In this document: in pieces, positions 32,492 to 44,275 of the stretch | Numbering within the stretch: position 1 is the stretch's first letter | Layout of the letters: every line of letters starts with the position of its first letter | Position numbers and translations under genes: made by a program | From: Asterias rubens | Taxonomy: Eukaryota > Echinodermata > Asteroidea > Forcipulatida > Asteriidae | Assembly (NCBI RefSeq): GCF_902459465.1 | Contig: NC_047075.1 | Location: 12,145,119 to 12,209,118, forward strand | Length of the DNA stretch: 64,000 nucleotides | Reading direction: 5' to 3' | The notes under the pieces: model-generated | Seen by the model: only the letters and a program-made list of their open reading frames with translations | Told to the model about the DNA's origin: nothing | Database searches by the model: none

Positions 32492-33683
32492 TCATACTAT
32501 AACTAATAGGGCGAGGACAAACAAGTTACATTTTCATTACATTTTATGCAATTACCATTGCAAACTTGTCAACAGAGAGGAGTATGAAATCCAATTGGAG
32601 AACACTTAAAAGTATTGGTATATTTATCATGCAAGTTTGAACCAGAAAGTACTTCTTTGAATATGAATACATGTACATGTATATTCAATTTGTGAAACTT
32701 GGTGTCTGTTTATAAATAGGCTTCACCCGTACAGACCCTTACTGCCCTCATTCCCACAAGTTTTGATATTGCCATGTGATTTTCCCCATTAAGACTTGTC
32801 AATCACAGCCTCAGGAATGATGACTCAAAATTGTACAACAAATAAACATTTCATAAAGTCCCATGAAGGATCCTTTATGCATACCAATGACACAACTAAT
32901 ATTTGAACAGTGTGAACACTTGCACTACAAACATTAATATTATGACGCTGTGTTTTATAGTCATTAGGCACTGTGCATTTTTCAAACTGCACTATACAAC
33001 ACAGCCAGTTAGTGTGGTTCACTTGTACCCATGGCGATTTGTGATGAGGCTGCCCTAATAATAAACCATTTTATTAAATAAATAAATAAATATTTATGTC
33101 ATTTTAAATTAAATTAAAAAAATAACTGTTGTAAATATTTGAATAATAATATTTTTCTTTATTATAATAAAACTTACATCATTGGTGGTTCTAAAAATAA
33201 AACAATTAAATGAAATGAAAAAGAACGGATCTCGTTCATGAATATGTATGAGGTATAATGATCTATTAATCCATTGTTTGTGTACTAGTCCATCTAACAT
33301 ACATTTTAGAATCAATGTGGGACTTAATATTTATACTGAAGGTTTAAAGAGGCCCTCTAAAGGTAAAAATAAGTTTTGTGATTCACTCATTTTCCAATAG
33401 ATAGAGCCCTTAATAAAAATGTGAAAACATTAACAAGCCTCTAACCTTGCGTTAAGGTGGTTTCAAATGTCATTATAATTGACACCAATTTAGTGCGAAA
33501 TCTTTTAACAAAGTGGCATCACACTGTAAAAAAAACATGATAAGTGAGTCTGTAGAAACAAAATATGAAGCAATAGCCCATTAAAAATACATACATGCAT
33601 CAGTTGATATTAAGTCTACAGGAGAACCACAGACAACCAACCAAGTAGATCTCAGAAATGAAAGTTTATTTTCAGCATTGTTG
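32492..33683. other. convergent intergenic region of the ISL2EU-like element
   Basis: AT-rich 3' regions of the two convergent genes, with TAAATAAATAAATAAATATT near 33075-33094 (AATAAA polyadenylation-type sequences on the plus strand). No third gene is recognisable. Confidence 0.6.
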
Positions 33684-36599
33684 TCATTCCTCCATTGGTT
33701 TAGAACAAAATGCATACTTGTAAGTTTCCCTGTAAAAATACTTGTCCAACACTGCTTTCCTAAAGTGATGATTGAAGAAGTACTGTAATTTTGTGGTGGC
33801 TTCTTCAATAAATGTGTTATTTCGTTGGATCCTCATTATGCTCACATCTTTAAATGTCCACACTATAAAATCACACCATTGTCTGCCGGTGCAGATCAGG
33901 TTTCCCTGAACCTGATAGTAGTAGTTATGATTCTCCTTCAGAGCCATTTCACCACGGTCATTGTACTTTAAGTATGGTACATTTGCTGGAGATATTTCAA
34001 GATCTTTACAACTGTACGGGCATTTCACCTCAATAATTCCATCTTTGCCTACCAGACCGTCGGGGGAACAACCCAAGAATGGGTGTTGTGCACATACGTA
34101 TATACCACAACTTTCAACTTTGTTACCTGTTTCAGTAGAATAATCCTTCACTGCAACAAACTCGTATTTTTTTCCATGTTCAGTGTATTTACTTGTGAAA
34201 GTCTCAGTATTTGTGAGTGATTGCGCCATTTTATTTAAATCTGTTCTTGGACCTGCTTTACAAATTTTACCATAGCTGGAAGCATGAAGGCGCTTTTCTC
34301 TTTCCCTTATCCAAACTTTATTTGAACTCTGCCCTCGCGTTGCCTCTTCAGTCTGTGCTCGTTTTTGCTCACTAATGGTAATCACATCTAACTCGTCAAG
34401 AAAGTATTCTTCTGGAGTTTTCTGTAGATAATCGTGGTCATTGTTGATGGCCATGATGTTTGCTGGTGCATACATTTGCCGTATCGGTAGATCATCTGCA
34501 GAAGAGTTGAGCCAAACACTCCTGAATAAATCTGGATATCCAGGCCTGTTTCGGAACTCCACTGGCCTTGGATCAAAGTTCTTAAGTTCATGGAGGTTGT
34601 CTTTTTTGCGGAGTTTCAAGTCGCTCATCAAAACCGGTGAGCCAGTAAATTTTTTCTGATGATGAAATGTTTGCAGAACTTCAGTGCATGTATCCCTTGT
34701 TATGATGCCCTCGCTTCTTTTCGTAAGAGAAAAGAGTACTAAAGATACATGCTTGCAGTGAGCTTCCGGTCCCAGACCAACAGCGCATTCACACTGGGAC
34801 TCTTCGACCACTCCATGTTTGTTTATCCTTATATCAACCTTATATGTCACCTTTGTTTTCATTTCTGCAGAAACTCTGCCAACAATGTATGTAGTTCCAT
34901 CTTGGTTGCAGTAGCGTACTGACTGCAGAAATTTTCCTTGGTACAGTGCCTCTGTCTTCTCTTGCAAATCTTGCCCATGAAGTTCATGAAAGGTTTTGAT
35001 GATATCTTTTGTTACTGCAGGAATCTGAAAATTAAAAAGATGACAGTTGTGTAAAACAAAAATAAAATCAGCAGACCTTAAAAAATTAAAATAAAGAGAC
35101 TAGCAATTGATTTGCTATCCATACAAGAAAAACCAGTGTGAGAAATGTACCTAAATTATAAATCCGTACTAGTACTTCCAGGCATGTGGCATTGAACAAT
35201 GCCAGATTCCCACGCTACAAGCTAACAGCATTGGAATGCTGTTTATAAAAATTGTAGTCTCTACCAAATACAAGTTTATACATATGCCGTAGTTGGTCTC
35301 ATTGACATAAAATGACAATAATGTGCTAAAGTAAAATGCAAAAAAACACTTCGGGATTTGCATTAAAAATGGAAAAGTGAAAGCAAGATATATATGTATT
35401 GTTAGTAGAATTAAAAAATCTTTTACAGGTGTGCCTTATAATAAATAATACATACCTTACTGTCTGTGTTTATGTCCTTGTAATCTGTTGGCTTAGGTGT
35501 TGTTATCTGAAATCCGACTTCCTCTTCACGTTGTTGGATATGTCCGAAGTTAAAGTTTCTGTCATAACTTTCAAGTCTGAAATCAAAGTTAAATAAACAA
35601 GATTTGTAAAAGGCCAATTTTAGTAAGACTAGAGTAAGAGTAGGCCCTATCATGCATATAGTAGTTAGTACGTAGGTCCTACTCTAGTGTAGTATTAATA
35701 ACATACTAGGCCTATGGCTAGGCCTCAGTTGAACTTTGAAGCACTTGCATGGTTTAGAAACGAAACCATTACATGACCATTCAGTTGGAATAATTATAAC
35801 AATGGCATAGGCCTATGCTGCATCACTCAAGACAACACAAACAATGTAATTGTAAATGCAATGTAGATTTTGTTTTGCTTTTTAAAAAGCATTGCCATTG
35901 CTTTATTTCCTTCTTAGTTCTGCTTTGGCTGCTGCTGGCATACAACCAGGATCATGACGAGACATAGGATATGAACATTTGTAGGTGTGTCATTTATTGG
36001 AAAAAAAAACATCATCTCAGCCAACATACATAGGCCTACTACGACTGTATTTCAATAAAGCCACCAATGTAATTTGGACTCGCTTCCCTAATCTATTCTC
36101 ATCTGTAACGTTATCACTTGAATTGTCGCATTCAAGTTCCATCCATACTTTTTATCCTTTATAAATTATAGTTTTACTTCTTATCTTAGTCAAGTTTTCA
36201 TGGAGGGGGGGGGGGGGTCCTCTATGGTATGATGATGTATACTTTTACTATAATATACCAGTGAATGGAGCATTAACGATATCTGTCGGCAGCCCCATAA
36301 ATAGTGTAATGTACGAAGCATACGCTGGACCCCCTCCGCCAAAAGCGTATGGGCACTGGGGCTAATCTGTCGGCAGCCATGCCCCATTATTACATTACAT
36401 ACATGCATTACATCATGGTTGGCGCACGGACGATTTGGATTATAATTTTTTTTATAAATGGATGATGTTGGAAAACCTACCTGGTGACTAGTTCATGTTT
36501 ACGTCCCGACTGTTTGGCATTTCTTCTCTTTAGCTCTGCCCTCAGATATTTTAAGGTCTTTGAGCCGTAGTCGACACGAATACCGGAAGTAGTAGCCAT
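33684..36599 (-). CDS. SAP-SWIM-YqaJ nuclease of the ISL2EU-like element (3 exons)
   Basis: Minus-strand model, exons 36599-36481, 35576-35456 and 35024-33684, 526 residues. Exon 1 starts MATTSGIRVDYG and, with exon 2, forms a SAP-like DNA-binding motif (LKYLRAELKRRNAKQSGRKH, ELVTRLESY). Donors CAG|GTAGG and AAG|GTATG and both CAG acceptors keep frame (phases 2 and 0). Exon 3 has a SWIM zinc finger (CECAVGLGPEAHCKH, about residues 158-172). A YqaJ/lambda-exonuclease-type PD-(D/E)XK core occupies about residues 320-480: E in HGKKYEFVAVKDY, D in GCSPDGLVG, ExK in IIEVKCPYS, and YYYQVQGNL. It should cut or trim DNA during transposition (inference). The apparent start at 34967 is internal. The frame is intact throughout. 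Confidence 0.85.
35025..35455 (-). other. intron 2 of the SAP-SWIM-YqaJ gene
   Basis: From donor AAG|GTATG (35455) to acceptor TTAATTTTCAG (35025). Non-coding. Confidence 0.75.
35577..36480 (-). other. intron 1 of the SAP-SWIM-YqaJ gene
   Basis: From donor CAG|GTAGG (36480) to acceptor TTGATTTCAG (35577). It contains a 13-G run at 36205-36217 and no recognisable insert. Confidence 0.75.
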
Positions 36600-36763
36600 A
36601 TCCACAAAGAAAGAACCACCAGTGAAGATCATAGGAATAGTATGTTGTAGTTCACGGACGTTTTGTTTACATTTTGTATACGGTCGTCGTATTTATTATT
36701 GAACATTTCCGCGCGGAAAATTTTACCCGGTAGGTCTGCTGCCCTCTATCGACAGAGATCTCA
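36600..36763 (-). promoter_or_regulatory. 5' flank of the YqaJ-type gene
   Basis: About 165 bases between the predicted ATG and the right terminal repeat. It must contain the gene's promoter and the subterminal transposase-binding sequence. The block TTTTACCCGGTAGG mirrors one near the left end. No TATA box is obvious. Confidence 0.45.
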
Positions 36764-36779
36764 GAAAGTCTCCCATTGC
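36764..36779 (-). repeat. ISL2EU-like right terminal inverted repeat
   Basis: GAAAGTCTCCCATTGC, perfect inverse of 29890-29905. Confidence 0.85.
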
Positions 36780-37224
36780 GAGTCACATATACCCCACAGT
36801 TCGATTTTAGATACAAAATTACAGGGACTTTACTTCTCTGTCCTTTCTCTATGCTGTTTGCATGTACATGTAGCATGTGTAGAGTCACAGGGCAACAGGA
36901 CAGTGGTTTATATTACTAATACTATTGCATTGCCATAGGATAGATGTCACTTGTCTTATTTGCCAACATGATCCTTTCGGGGTTATACATTCATTATTTT
37001 ATAAAATAATGTTTATGTCTATCATGGGGATGTAATTCCTTGACCTTGGTCTTGGACGGTACTATTTGAGGTAGCTCCTGTTTACATTGCTCAGAATCAT
37101 TTGACAGCAAAATTTACTGTGTGATGCATCTGAACAGGGAGCACATACTTATACTGCAAATGGTAGTTGGCAAGGAAAGCTAAAATAAAGTAATACTCTT
37201 GTCCACAAAAATGAAGCTTCCATA
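36780..37224. other. no supported feature
   Basis: Non-coding sequence between the ISL2EU-like element and a fold-back element. Confidence 0.5.
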
Positions 37225-37380
37225 GGCCCTTTTCGAAACCACGGCTTCGGCTTTGGATTCGGCTTCAGACTCCGTTCTCTTGTCTGAATCCCTACGCAAA
37301 GCACGCTCAGTATTGTCCAAACATCTGCGGGGCCAAGCTAGCCCGAGCTGAATCCAAAGCCGTGGTTTCGAAAAGGGCCA
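37225..37380. repeat. fold-back element F1
   Basis: Inverted arms GGCCCTTTTCGAAACCACGG at left and CCGTGGTTTCGAAAAGGGCC at right, extending into CTTTGGATTC/GAATCCAAAG, around a ~75-bp centre. Non-coding; looks like a short MITE. Confidence 0.85.
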
Positions 37381-37613
37381 TAGTCTGGAAGAACTCTTTT
37401 CAAAAATTACAAAACAAAATCAGAAACGGAAGAATTTCATTATTTTGTAACATTTTTGTATCGCTTGATTCCCAGGTCACAGTGAAAGTTGAGTGATGAT
37501 GTGATTATTGAAGCCGGTATGGACAAGAAAGAGTACACTTACATCAAAGAAGTTTTCCAAGCACGGTTTGTGACAACCAGCTTCTTCGCAGGACAGGAAA
37601 ACTCTGCTAATTA

Positions 37614-38004
37614 GGCCTGGGCGACCAGTGAAAATTACTAATCGACTAGTCGCACCTCCATCCAATAGTTGCGACTACGACACTAGTCGTGACAAATTTT
37701 TAATTATCAAGATGCACTGTGGCAATGTGTGCCGCAAGCACAATATAGTCTAATTCAAGCGGAAAAGATTGAAGATTCGTGTCACTGATGTCTGACTGTG
37801 TTTTGTAAGTAAATTATGTTGTCATGAATAGTCATGAGCGACTAAATTGGTTCACCAAACAGGTAGACGCAACTGTTTTTGACATATATAATTTTTGAAG
37901 TAGTTGTGACTATTTTTGTAGCACGTTTAACCGAATAATTGAAAACAATAGTCGCGACTCGACTAATGATTCAATAGTTGGAGTCCGACACTAGTCGCCC
38001 AGGC
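37614..38004. repeat. MITE with GCCTGGGCGAC termini
   Basis: Starts GCCTGGGCGACCAGTG and ends with the inverse of GCCTGGGCGACTAGTG. Internal CGACTAGTCGC palindromes are present. No coding capacity. The ends resemble hAT-type non-autonomous elements; the superfamily is a guess. Confidence 0.65.
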
Positions 38005-39684
38005 TTACCGCTAATGGTGCAAGGATGGCTTCTACCCGCAGCCGCCACCCCCCCCCCCCCCATACCACCACCACTACTACCAACAGAAGAACTTGTAGCA
38101 AAACACAAATCCAGATTTTCCACTTCTTAAATTTAAATGTCCTTGTAACTTTCCATATTTTGGCTACAAAATTGTCTGTACAGGTGTGCATAAGACATAA
38201 GGTCAGTGCATTATTAGCATTATTGGCAAGTTCTAGAGTTTGTATGTAATCAAAGAGAATCTTTGGCACAAATTTATAGGAGCTTTATAAACAATATGGA
38301 CAATTTATTGAGACATGTTTTTACAATTCACAGCAGTACACAATGTATTTGCAAACATTAATTAAATTTGTCTTTTGTCAAAGCACACTATAGTCCCATG
38401 CAGTATCCTTAGTAATAGTTGGTGTATCTCCTCAATATTTATACATAAAATAACAAACCTGTGACAATTTGGGCTAAATTTGGCAATAAAAGCTGCAAGA
38501 AACAGTGAAATAAAACACCATTGCTGCAGTATAGAAACAAGTCCTTTGACATGCCTCTCATCATGTAGACTTGATCAAGTGAGTTTTATGATCACAAATT
38601 AGTAATTACCAATATCTAAGGTATAAAGTCCCTTTCGCCAAAAAAAAAATGCCTTAGATCGAGTGATTTGGTTGTAAAATGCATATGGCTAGAACGGATG
38701 TTTTAAAAGTAGAATAGAATGATCAACACAAGAATGACTTGAAATTGGGTGGTGTTCCTTTAAAACTGTTACTTATTTGAACTAACATGGTCTGCTAGTC
38801 AACAATATGACTAGTTCTAAAACATCATTCTGACCATGCATTTCATAACACGCATGTGGTTTGAAATCAAAATATACTTGCAAGGGTTAAGGTTAAAAAA
38901 TTGAAATGGCACCGTGTTTATCAAGCTTGTTGCATCTATGATCTATGTCTCTTTATGAATACTTAGATATTTCAGATAAATTTATTTGAATACAGATTGT
39001 TTATGTTTTTGCATTTTGTTGTTCCAGTGTGTTTTTTGTTACAAAATTTTGAAATCTCAAATAAATAATACAATAAATATGATGTTTGTATAAACAATTG
39101 GCCATGTACTTCAAATTAAACTTAATCATATGTCGTTGTGATGAAAACAAACTCTGCTCACATCACATTCAATGATTTGTTGACATAAGTAATGTGCAAC
39201 AAAAATAATAATAATAAGTTTAAATATTGACATTATGTGTTAATTTAGGAATAAGAATCTACTTTTTGACAACAGGAAATATTGCCATTTGTTAAACCTG
39301 TTTTGCATAAATCATGTGTACATGAAAGTTGAAACAATCTGGAAATATATCCCTGATTTTACAAACACAGTAACCAGGTAGTGTTACTCTATTTCCAGTA
39401 CCATTCTGACACAACACATGTTGTCTGTGAAGGCTGGCTGGGTGGCAAAGTCATTTGTTGTGTACATCATGCTCCCCTGGTGTACATGTCATTCCGGTGA
39501 TGTTGTGCCAACTCAATGGTGGTCCACAACAAGGTGCCTCAAGATCTTTTCAAGTATAAACACAAACATTTTTGAAACAATTAACAAAATACAAATTGGT
39601 TATTTGTACATGTATGTGGAATATAAAACCCATGCACTTGATGTTGATTCATTAAAGTGACATTTTTGCAAATATTACCTCCCT
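38005..39684. other. non-coding, one MITE fragment
   Basis: Starts with a 14-C run (38048-38061) and ACC/ACT repeats. An M2-family fragment is listed separately. No supported gene. Confidence 0.45.
38640..38766. repeat. M2 long-arm MITE, partial copy
   Basis: Aligns with one arm of 48993-49367: AAAATGCATATGG, then GATGTTTTAAAAGTAGAATA, ATGATC.ACACAA and GAAATTG.GTGGT.TTCCTTT. Only about 125 bp remain. Confidence 0.65.
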
Positions 39685-39813
39685 GCAGCCGATTTCACGA
39701 AACTTTACGCAACTGCGTGAGTCCACTTGCGCAATGTTAATGGCACAAGTTGGTCCATAAACGTTGCACAAGTGGACTTACGCAGTTGCGTAAAGTTTTG
39801 TGAAATCGGCTGC
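39685..39813. repeat. fold-back element F2
   Basis: Arms GCAGCCGATTTCACGAAACT at left and the inverse at right, continuing TTACGCAACTGCGT.AGTCCA. About 50-bp arms with few mismatches and a ~30-bp loop. It could form a long hairpin if transcribed. Confidence 0.9.
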
Positions 39814-41790
39814 TGGTCAAAAAATGATGTTATTAAAATTTGGGATGTGGTTGTTCAGTGTGAAGTTTTTTGGTAATGCAACGTTGGCGAAGGAGGCTGT
39901 TTACAAGAAACTACAATGAATGAAAGCTTAAATTTGTGTGACCAGGCACTTTAAGTGACTTCCCCATCTTAAGTTAACTAATTGTTGACTTAGCAGCAGC
40001 CCACCTGCTGAGGGTCTTGTTTCCCAGGGCCTGGTCAGTGTGGTCAGCCCCAGGTATAGTGTAGCTATTGTGCAACTAAGTCATTCCATTGCAAGTTATC
40101 ATCGTGTGTGCAAGTCATTTTTCCAAGAGTCTCAGAGCTATTCCAGTTTCACAGTTATTCCCATCCATGTTATGTAAGTACCAAATCTTCCTTTGTTTCT
40201 TATTACTGCTAGACTACAATCCATATTTGTGTTTATTATTATTGCCGTTTCTGAGGAGATTCCTTGTATTTTAAGTGGGTTTGAATAAGTTTCCTTTGTC
40301 TATACAATTGTAGTTCTTTGCATTTGTTGTTACTTTTGTTTTAGTTTGGAAGCACTAATTAAGCCAGTGTTTTGCCCAAACTTGTCCTTTTTGGATTGGC
40401 TTTACTCTGTTATATTTGAAACAGTTGAGGATAATGTTTCCTTGGATTAATTTACCTTGCTATATGGAGGAAGAAAAGAGTTCATTTACAAGTTTCCTTA
40501 AGAAATAGTTTGGTTTATTATAATTTACTTTACATGTCATTGAAGATGGAGTGTATAGTTATTTGTTGTTTTAGACTCTTCCATGTCCATACTTTAAGTG
40601 TGCATGTCACAGAGAAGTTTAAATGAGTTGTATGGATTTCATTTCGTTATTGGTTTTTCTTGTTATTTGATTTACCTAGTTCATTGCAAAGTTCTTGCTA
40701 GGATAACTTTGATTGAGTCACTTTCGATAATTGTTATTATTCCTTATTTTGCTCTTTTTGCCATTCAGGTCTTTCAGTTATGTTTAAGTTATTGTTTCTT
40801 TTGTACATTCGATTTCTGTGTTTCTATTCCATGAAATTTCAGAGATTTACAGGTTCTTGTGTAAGGTTCTAGCATAGACCCCACATGAGATTCCTAGTGC
40901 TGTATGCTATGGGTTGTTTATTACAGAGATGTAGAGATAAGTAATTAAGTACACCAGCTGTGGAATGTCTTAGGAACTTTCAAGGTTCATGGCTGTGTGT
41001 TTGGTTTATTGACATAGGGTTAGCTACATCACACAACTCTGTGTTGACCAGTATCAATACTGTACTGTGTGTGTGAGGGCATAGTATAGTTAATGGCTAT
41101 GTGATCACTGCACAGGTAGCTTACATCCAGAACCGATCTAGATTGTTTATGTTACAGCCATGTTGCTAGCTCATTAGTATGTATTTGTCTTTCTGGACAG
41201 CAGTGTCTATTGTGTATAGCAGTGTTAAAACTTAGTCTTCTTTACTGGACTCTTGAGTTTTCGTGAATATAAGGTGGACCTTACTCTATGGGTGGACTGA
41301 GGAACTATTTTGTCTTTGGCTAAAGGGTATAATAATAAATGTGTTTCTCTATTGTAAAAGTTATCTTCTTAGGCTTGAGACATTTTGCTCTTTGCCATAG
41401 AATTTAATGTTTCAGGTTTACTTTGGTTATTTTGATTTAATGTTTGTATTTTCTACATTTCTATTGTATAATCTTATGTTTGCTTATAATCTTTTTCTTT
41501 TCTGTTCTTTTATAGACTTACGCATTAACCCTTTTTTTTTAAATCTTTTGTGCTTGTGAATAAAATACTTGTATAAAGAACCAATCTTGTCGGGTCACAT
41601 TTGTGTTTCTTTATTAAATGTTTGTTTACACATTTACTTTGTTTCCTTTTTTCGGGGGGGGGGGGGGGGGGCAGATCAAAATATCAACAAAACTGGACTG
41701 CTTTGACAGTACATGTGTATATTGTTATACATGCACATGTAGGTACTGAACAAGTATGCCATTGACCGTATGAAATAATCAGTCTCTTAC
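39814..41790. other. non-coding AT-rich stretch
   Basis: No ORF or repeat that I can support, apart from an 18-G run at 41654-41671. Confidence 0.45.
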
Positions 41791-41794
41791 TGCC

Positions 41795-41960
41795 AAGTTT
41801 GAGAAGCATTCATCCGGCCTTTGTTTGCAGCATGTCCTGTTGTGTTGGCATCTCCCTACAGTTGGTACAAACACACCAGCTTGGCAAGAGCTTTGCGGAG
41901 GTGGATGATGTGGAATTGGAGGTGCCGGGTTTGATGAGGTCTCCAAGATGTTTACGCCAA
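41795..41960 (-). pseudogene. remnant of P2X7-cytosolic-like cysteine motif
   Basis: On the minus strand one frame reads WCVCTNCREMPTQQD. After a one-base shift the next gives TCCKQRPDECFS. Together these are the spaced cysteines (W-C-x-C-x2-C-x2-M-P-T...C-C) of a zinc-binding domain found in P2X7 tails and in many invertebrate transposon-associated proteins. Only about 50 codons survive and they are frameshifted. Confidence 0.45.
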
Positions 41961-42327
41961 GTCCTGGCATCTGCTCACATAGCACCTTCAACAAGAAGTT
42001 GCCTTGGGTACGAGTTGACTTGGGTACAATATTTTGGGTAAACTGTTAAAAACATACAAAAAACATTTAATAAATCTGTACTATTTTTAAAATGTACTTC
42101 TACAATTTTTACAAAAGCCCTCCCCTTCCCAGCCAGATAAACGACTCTTTTAATTGTAGCATCAAAGTAAATTAGGGTAAATTATACGAAGTCATTAGGA
42201 CGCTGGACACTCGATTCAAATCCCCACCCCATCTATGCACCGAGTGAATAGATCTACAAAATTACATGTAAACTAGTCATACCAGTACATGTACGTACTC
42301 TCACAACACAGTGCTGCGGCTTTAGTG

Positions 42328-42332
42328 GCTGT
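42328..42332. repeat. target-site duplication GCTGT, left copy (Gypsy-2)
   Basis: Directly outside the left LTR; repeated at 45353-45357. Confidence 0.95.
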
Positions 42333-42483
42333 TGTAATATATTTGGGAGACACAAATAAGTCATACACAAACATGGTTACCTGGAACCAACGACGCTCAC
42401 ACGAGGTCTTTTATTATAGAACACAATACGAACAGTAGAGGGCGCTATACAATGTTTATGGACTCACAGTATAGAATACTACA
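42333..42483 (-). repeat. Gypsy-2 3' LTR
   Basis: Left-hand 151-bp LTR; 150 of 151 bases match 45202-45352. Confidence 0.95.
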
Positions 42484-42496
42484 CTCCTTCCCCCTT
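42484..42496 (-). promoter_or_regulatory. Gypsy-2 polypurine tract
   Basis: Minus strand AAGGGGGAAGGAG directly precedes the 3' LTR. Confidence 0.85.
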
Positions 42497-42765
42497 AAAT
42501 GAATTTTACACCCTTTTACAATGAGACAGTCATATTTAACTAAAGCCACTTGGTTGAAACCTATTGAGAAAAAAAAAAAAACCCTGTTTAATGAAATCAG
42601 CAATAATAATAGTTTTTTTCTTTTTTTTTTTTTTTTTTACACCCAATGGAATGCATGTAATGTTTACATCAGTTACATGGAATGTAAAGTAGTACATGTA
42701 CTTTGCTATTAAACCATTTGAAAACTAAACAACATGAATATGGTGTTCTTTCTATTATGTATTGT

Positions 42766-43263
42766 TTACAAATCTAATCGTTTTGGTGGATTTCTAACTC
42801 TTTGGGGATAGCGTCTCACTTGAGTAGAACTTCCAGGACTACCCGGACTGCTCTCATTAGCCTGGTTACTGTGCTTTTGGTCAAGTGATTGTGGGATTTC
42901 TCCACTTGACTCAGAATTTTGTTTTTGGTTTGTGACCTTTTCCTGTTCATACTGCTGTGGAATTTGGTTGGTTACCGGAACATGAACTGGATTACTTGTT
43001 TCGGGCATGATTGCAACCACCATTTGACTTTCTTCTTGTGACGGTAAAACATGATCAATATGCACAAATCTGTTCCTTCCATTTTTGTACACCTGCACTA
43101 TGCAAGTACGAGGCCCACACACTTTTACAACTTTGCCTGACACCCATTTCTCTAAGTTATTCTGATGACTTTTCACTCTAACCTTCTGGTTTACCTTTAA
43201 GGTTCTTTCCTTTACCCGGCCCTTATCATGAAACATTCTCTGTTTCCCTTGTTTGTCTCCCAC
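42766..43263 (-). pseudogene. Gypsy-2 integrase C-terminal region
   Basis: A 165-codon frame: VRVKSHQNNLEKWVSGKVVK (DNA-binding SH3-like region), then RNRFVHIDHVLPS, a Gln/Ser-rich stretch and the terminal VRRYPQRVRNPPKRLDL common to Gypsy pol C-termini. It continues from the integrase core after a one-base difference in a CCCCC run near 43266-43270. Confidence 0.8.
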
Positions 43264-44112
43264 TGTTGGGGGCTAAATTTGGCTTCAACAAAGAAAAACG
43301 AGTTCTGGGTTGTCTTTTTAGGAACAACTCTGCCGGAGTTCGACCGGTAGTTGCCTGAGGAGTATTGCGGTATGTTATAAGGAAATTAGCTAACTTGTGA
43401 TGTATTGACAATTTTTGCTTTCTTTGGTTCGGATCAAGAAGTTGTTTAGTTAACGCTCTTTTCACTGTTTGCACCGTTCTCTCCGCTGCCCCATTGGACG
43501 CTGGGTGATACGGCGGAACTTTGGTATGTTTTATACCATTTTTGGTCATGCAGTCTTGAAATTCACTTGATGTAAATTGTGGCCCATTGTCTGAAACAAT
43601 TTCCTCTGCGATTCCATAAGAAGAGAAAAATCTTCTAAGAATGTCCAATGTTTTAGTGGTAGTGGTAGTTTTCATTGGATACACTTCAACCCACTTAGAG
43701 TGACTATCTACCAAAATTAACATATGTTGGCCTTTAAGTTCAGCATAGTCAATGTGTAATCTCTGCCATACCCTTGTTGGCCACTCCCATGTTTTTAAGG
43801 GTGCCTTGGGGGGTGCGTTTCGGACAGAGAGACAAGTGGTGCATGCATTTACCAAACATTCAATATCCTTGTCTAAACCTGGCCACCACAGGTAGCTTCG
43901 TGCTAAACCCTTCATACGACATATGCCTAAATGTTGCTCATGAAGATCATCTAGCAATCTAGATCTGAACTTGGGTGGGATGATCACCCGCAAACCCCAT
44001 AGAATACAACCTTGTTCTACTGTTAACTCATCTCTACGAGTGAAAAAGGGTCTCACATCTTTATCCTGTACATAATTTGGCCAACCATTTGCTACAAACT
44101 CATGTACTCTAG
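43226..44112 (-). pseudogene. Gypsy-2 integrase zinc finger and catalytic core
   Basis: HHCC finger HEQHLGICRMKGLARSYLWW...CTTC, then the core with D in HIDYAELKG, D in SDNGPQFTSSEF and E in GAAERTVQTVK: the full DDE triad. It is preceded by a frameshift near 44108-44112 after the short RNase H end and followed by the C-run shift, so the pol remnant is in three frames. The core itself (43226-44056) is uninterrupted. Confidence 0.9.
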
Positions 44113-44275
44113 CTACACTGGATCTTTCAGTGTAGCTCTACTAATATCCTTAGCAGTGACTGGTAATTCGTCTAAGTATGAGAAATACTTTACTTCCTCA
44201 TGAGTGGTAAGATCCACTTTTCTAGGTAACCTAGATAACGCATCCGCGTTTCCGTGAGCACACTGAGCTGATTGT
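44113..44275 (-). pseudogene. Gypsy-2 RNase H end/tether fused to gag by deletion
   Basis: The reading frame AHGNADALSRLPRKVD is the linker found right after RNase H in Gypsy pol. It is in a different frame from gag and begins where gag similarity ends (about 44265-44290). That places the deletion junction there, with roughly 2 kb of protease, RT and RNase H lost (estimate from normal element length). Confidence 0.8.

Larger units (their letters stand above)
29890..36779. mobile_element. ISL2EU-like DNA transposon, apparently intact (6.9 kb)
   Basis: Bounded by GCAATGGGAGACTTTC (29890-29905) and its exact inverse (36764-36779). A second conserved block lies inside each end (GAGAGGGC...TACCGGGTAAA at left; its inverse TTTTACCCGGTAGG...GCCCTCTAT at right). 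Two spliced genes point toward each other: THAP-DDE transposase (+) and SAP-SWIM-YqaJ nuclease (-). A transposase plus a YqaJ nuclease is the known gene set of ISL2EU elements. Each gene starts within about 180 bp of its terminal repeat. I found no frameshift or premature stop in either gene model. The target duplication could not be resolved by eye. Confidence 0.85.

Noticed and set aside
41654..41671. G-run as a functional G-quadruplex; also C/G runs at 36205, 38048 and 47794
   Set aside because: Simple homopolymer runs, prone to length error, with no positional link to a gene start.
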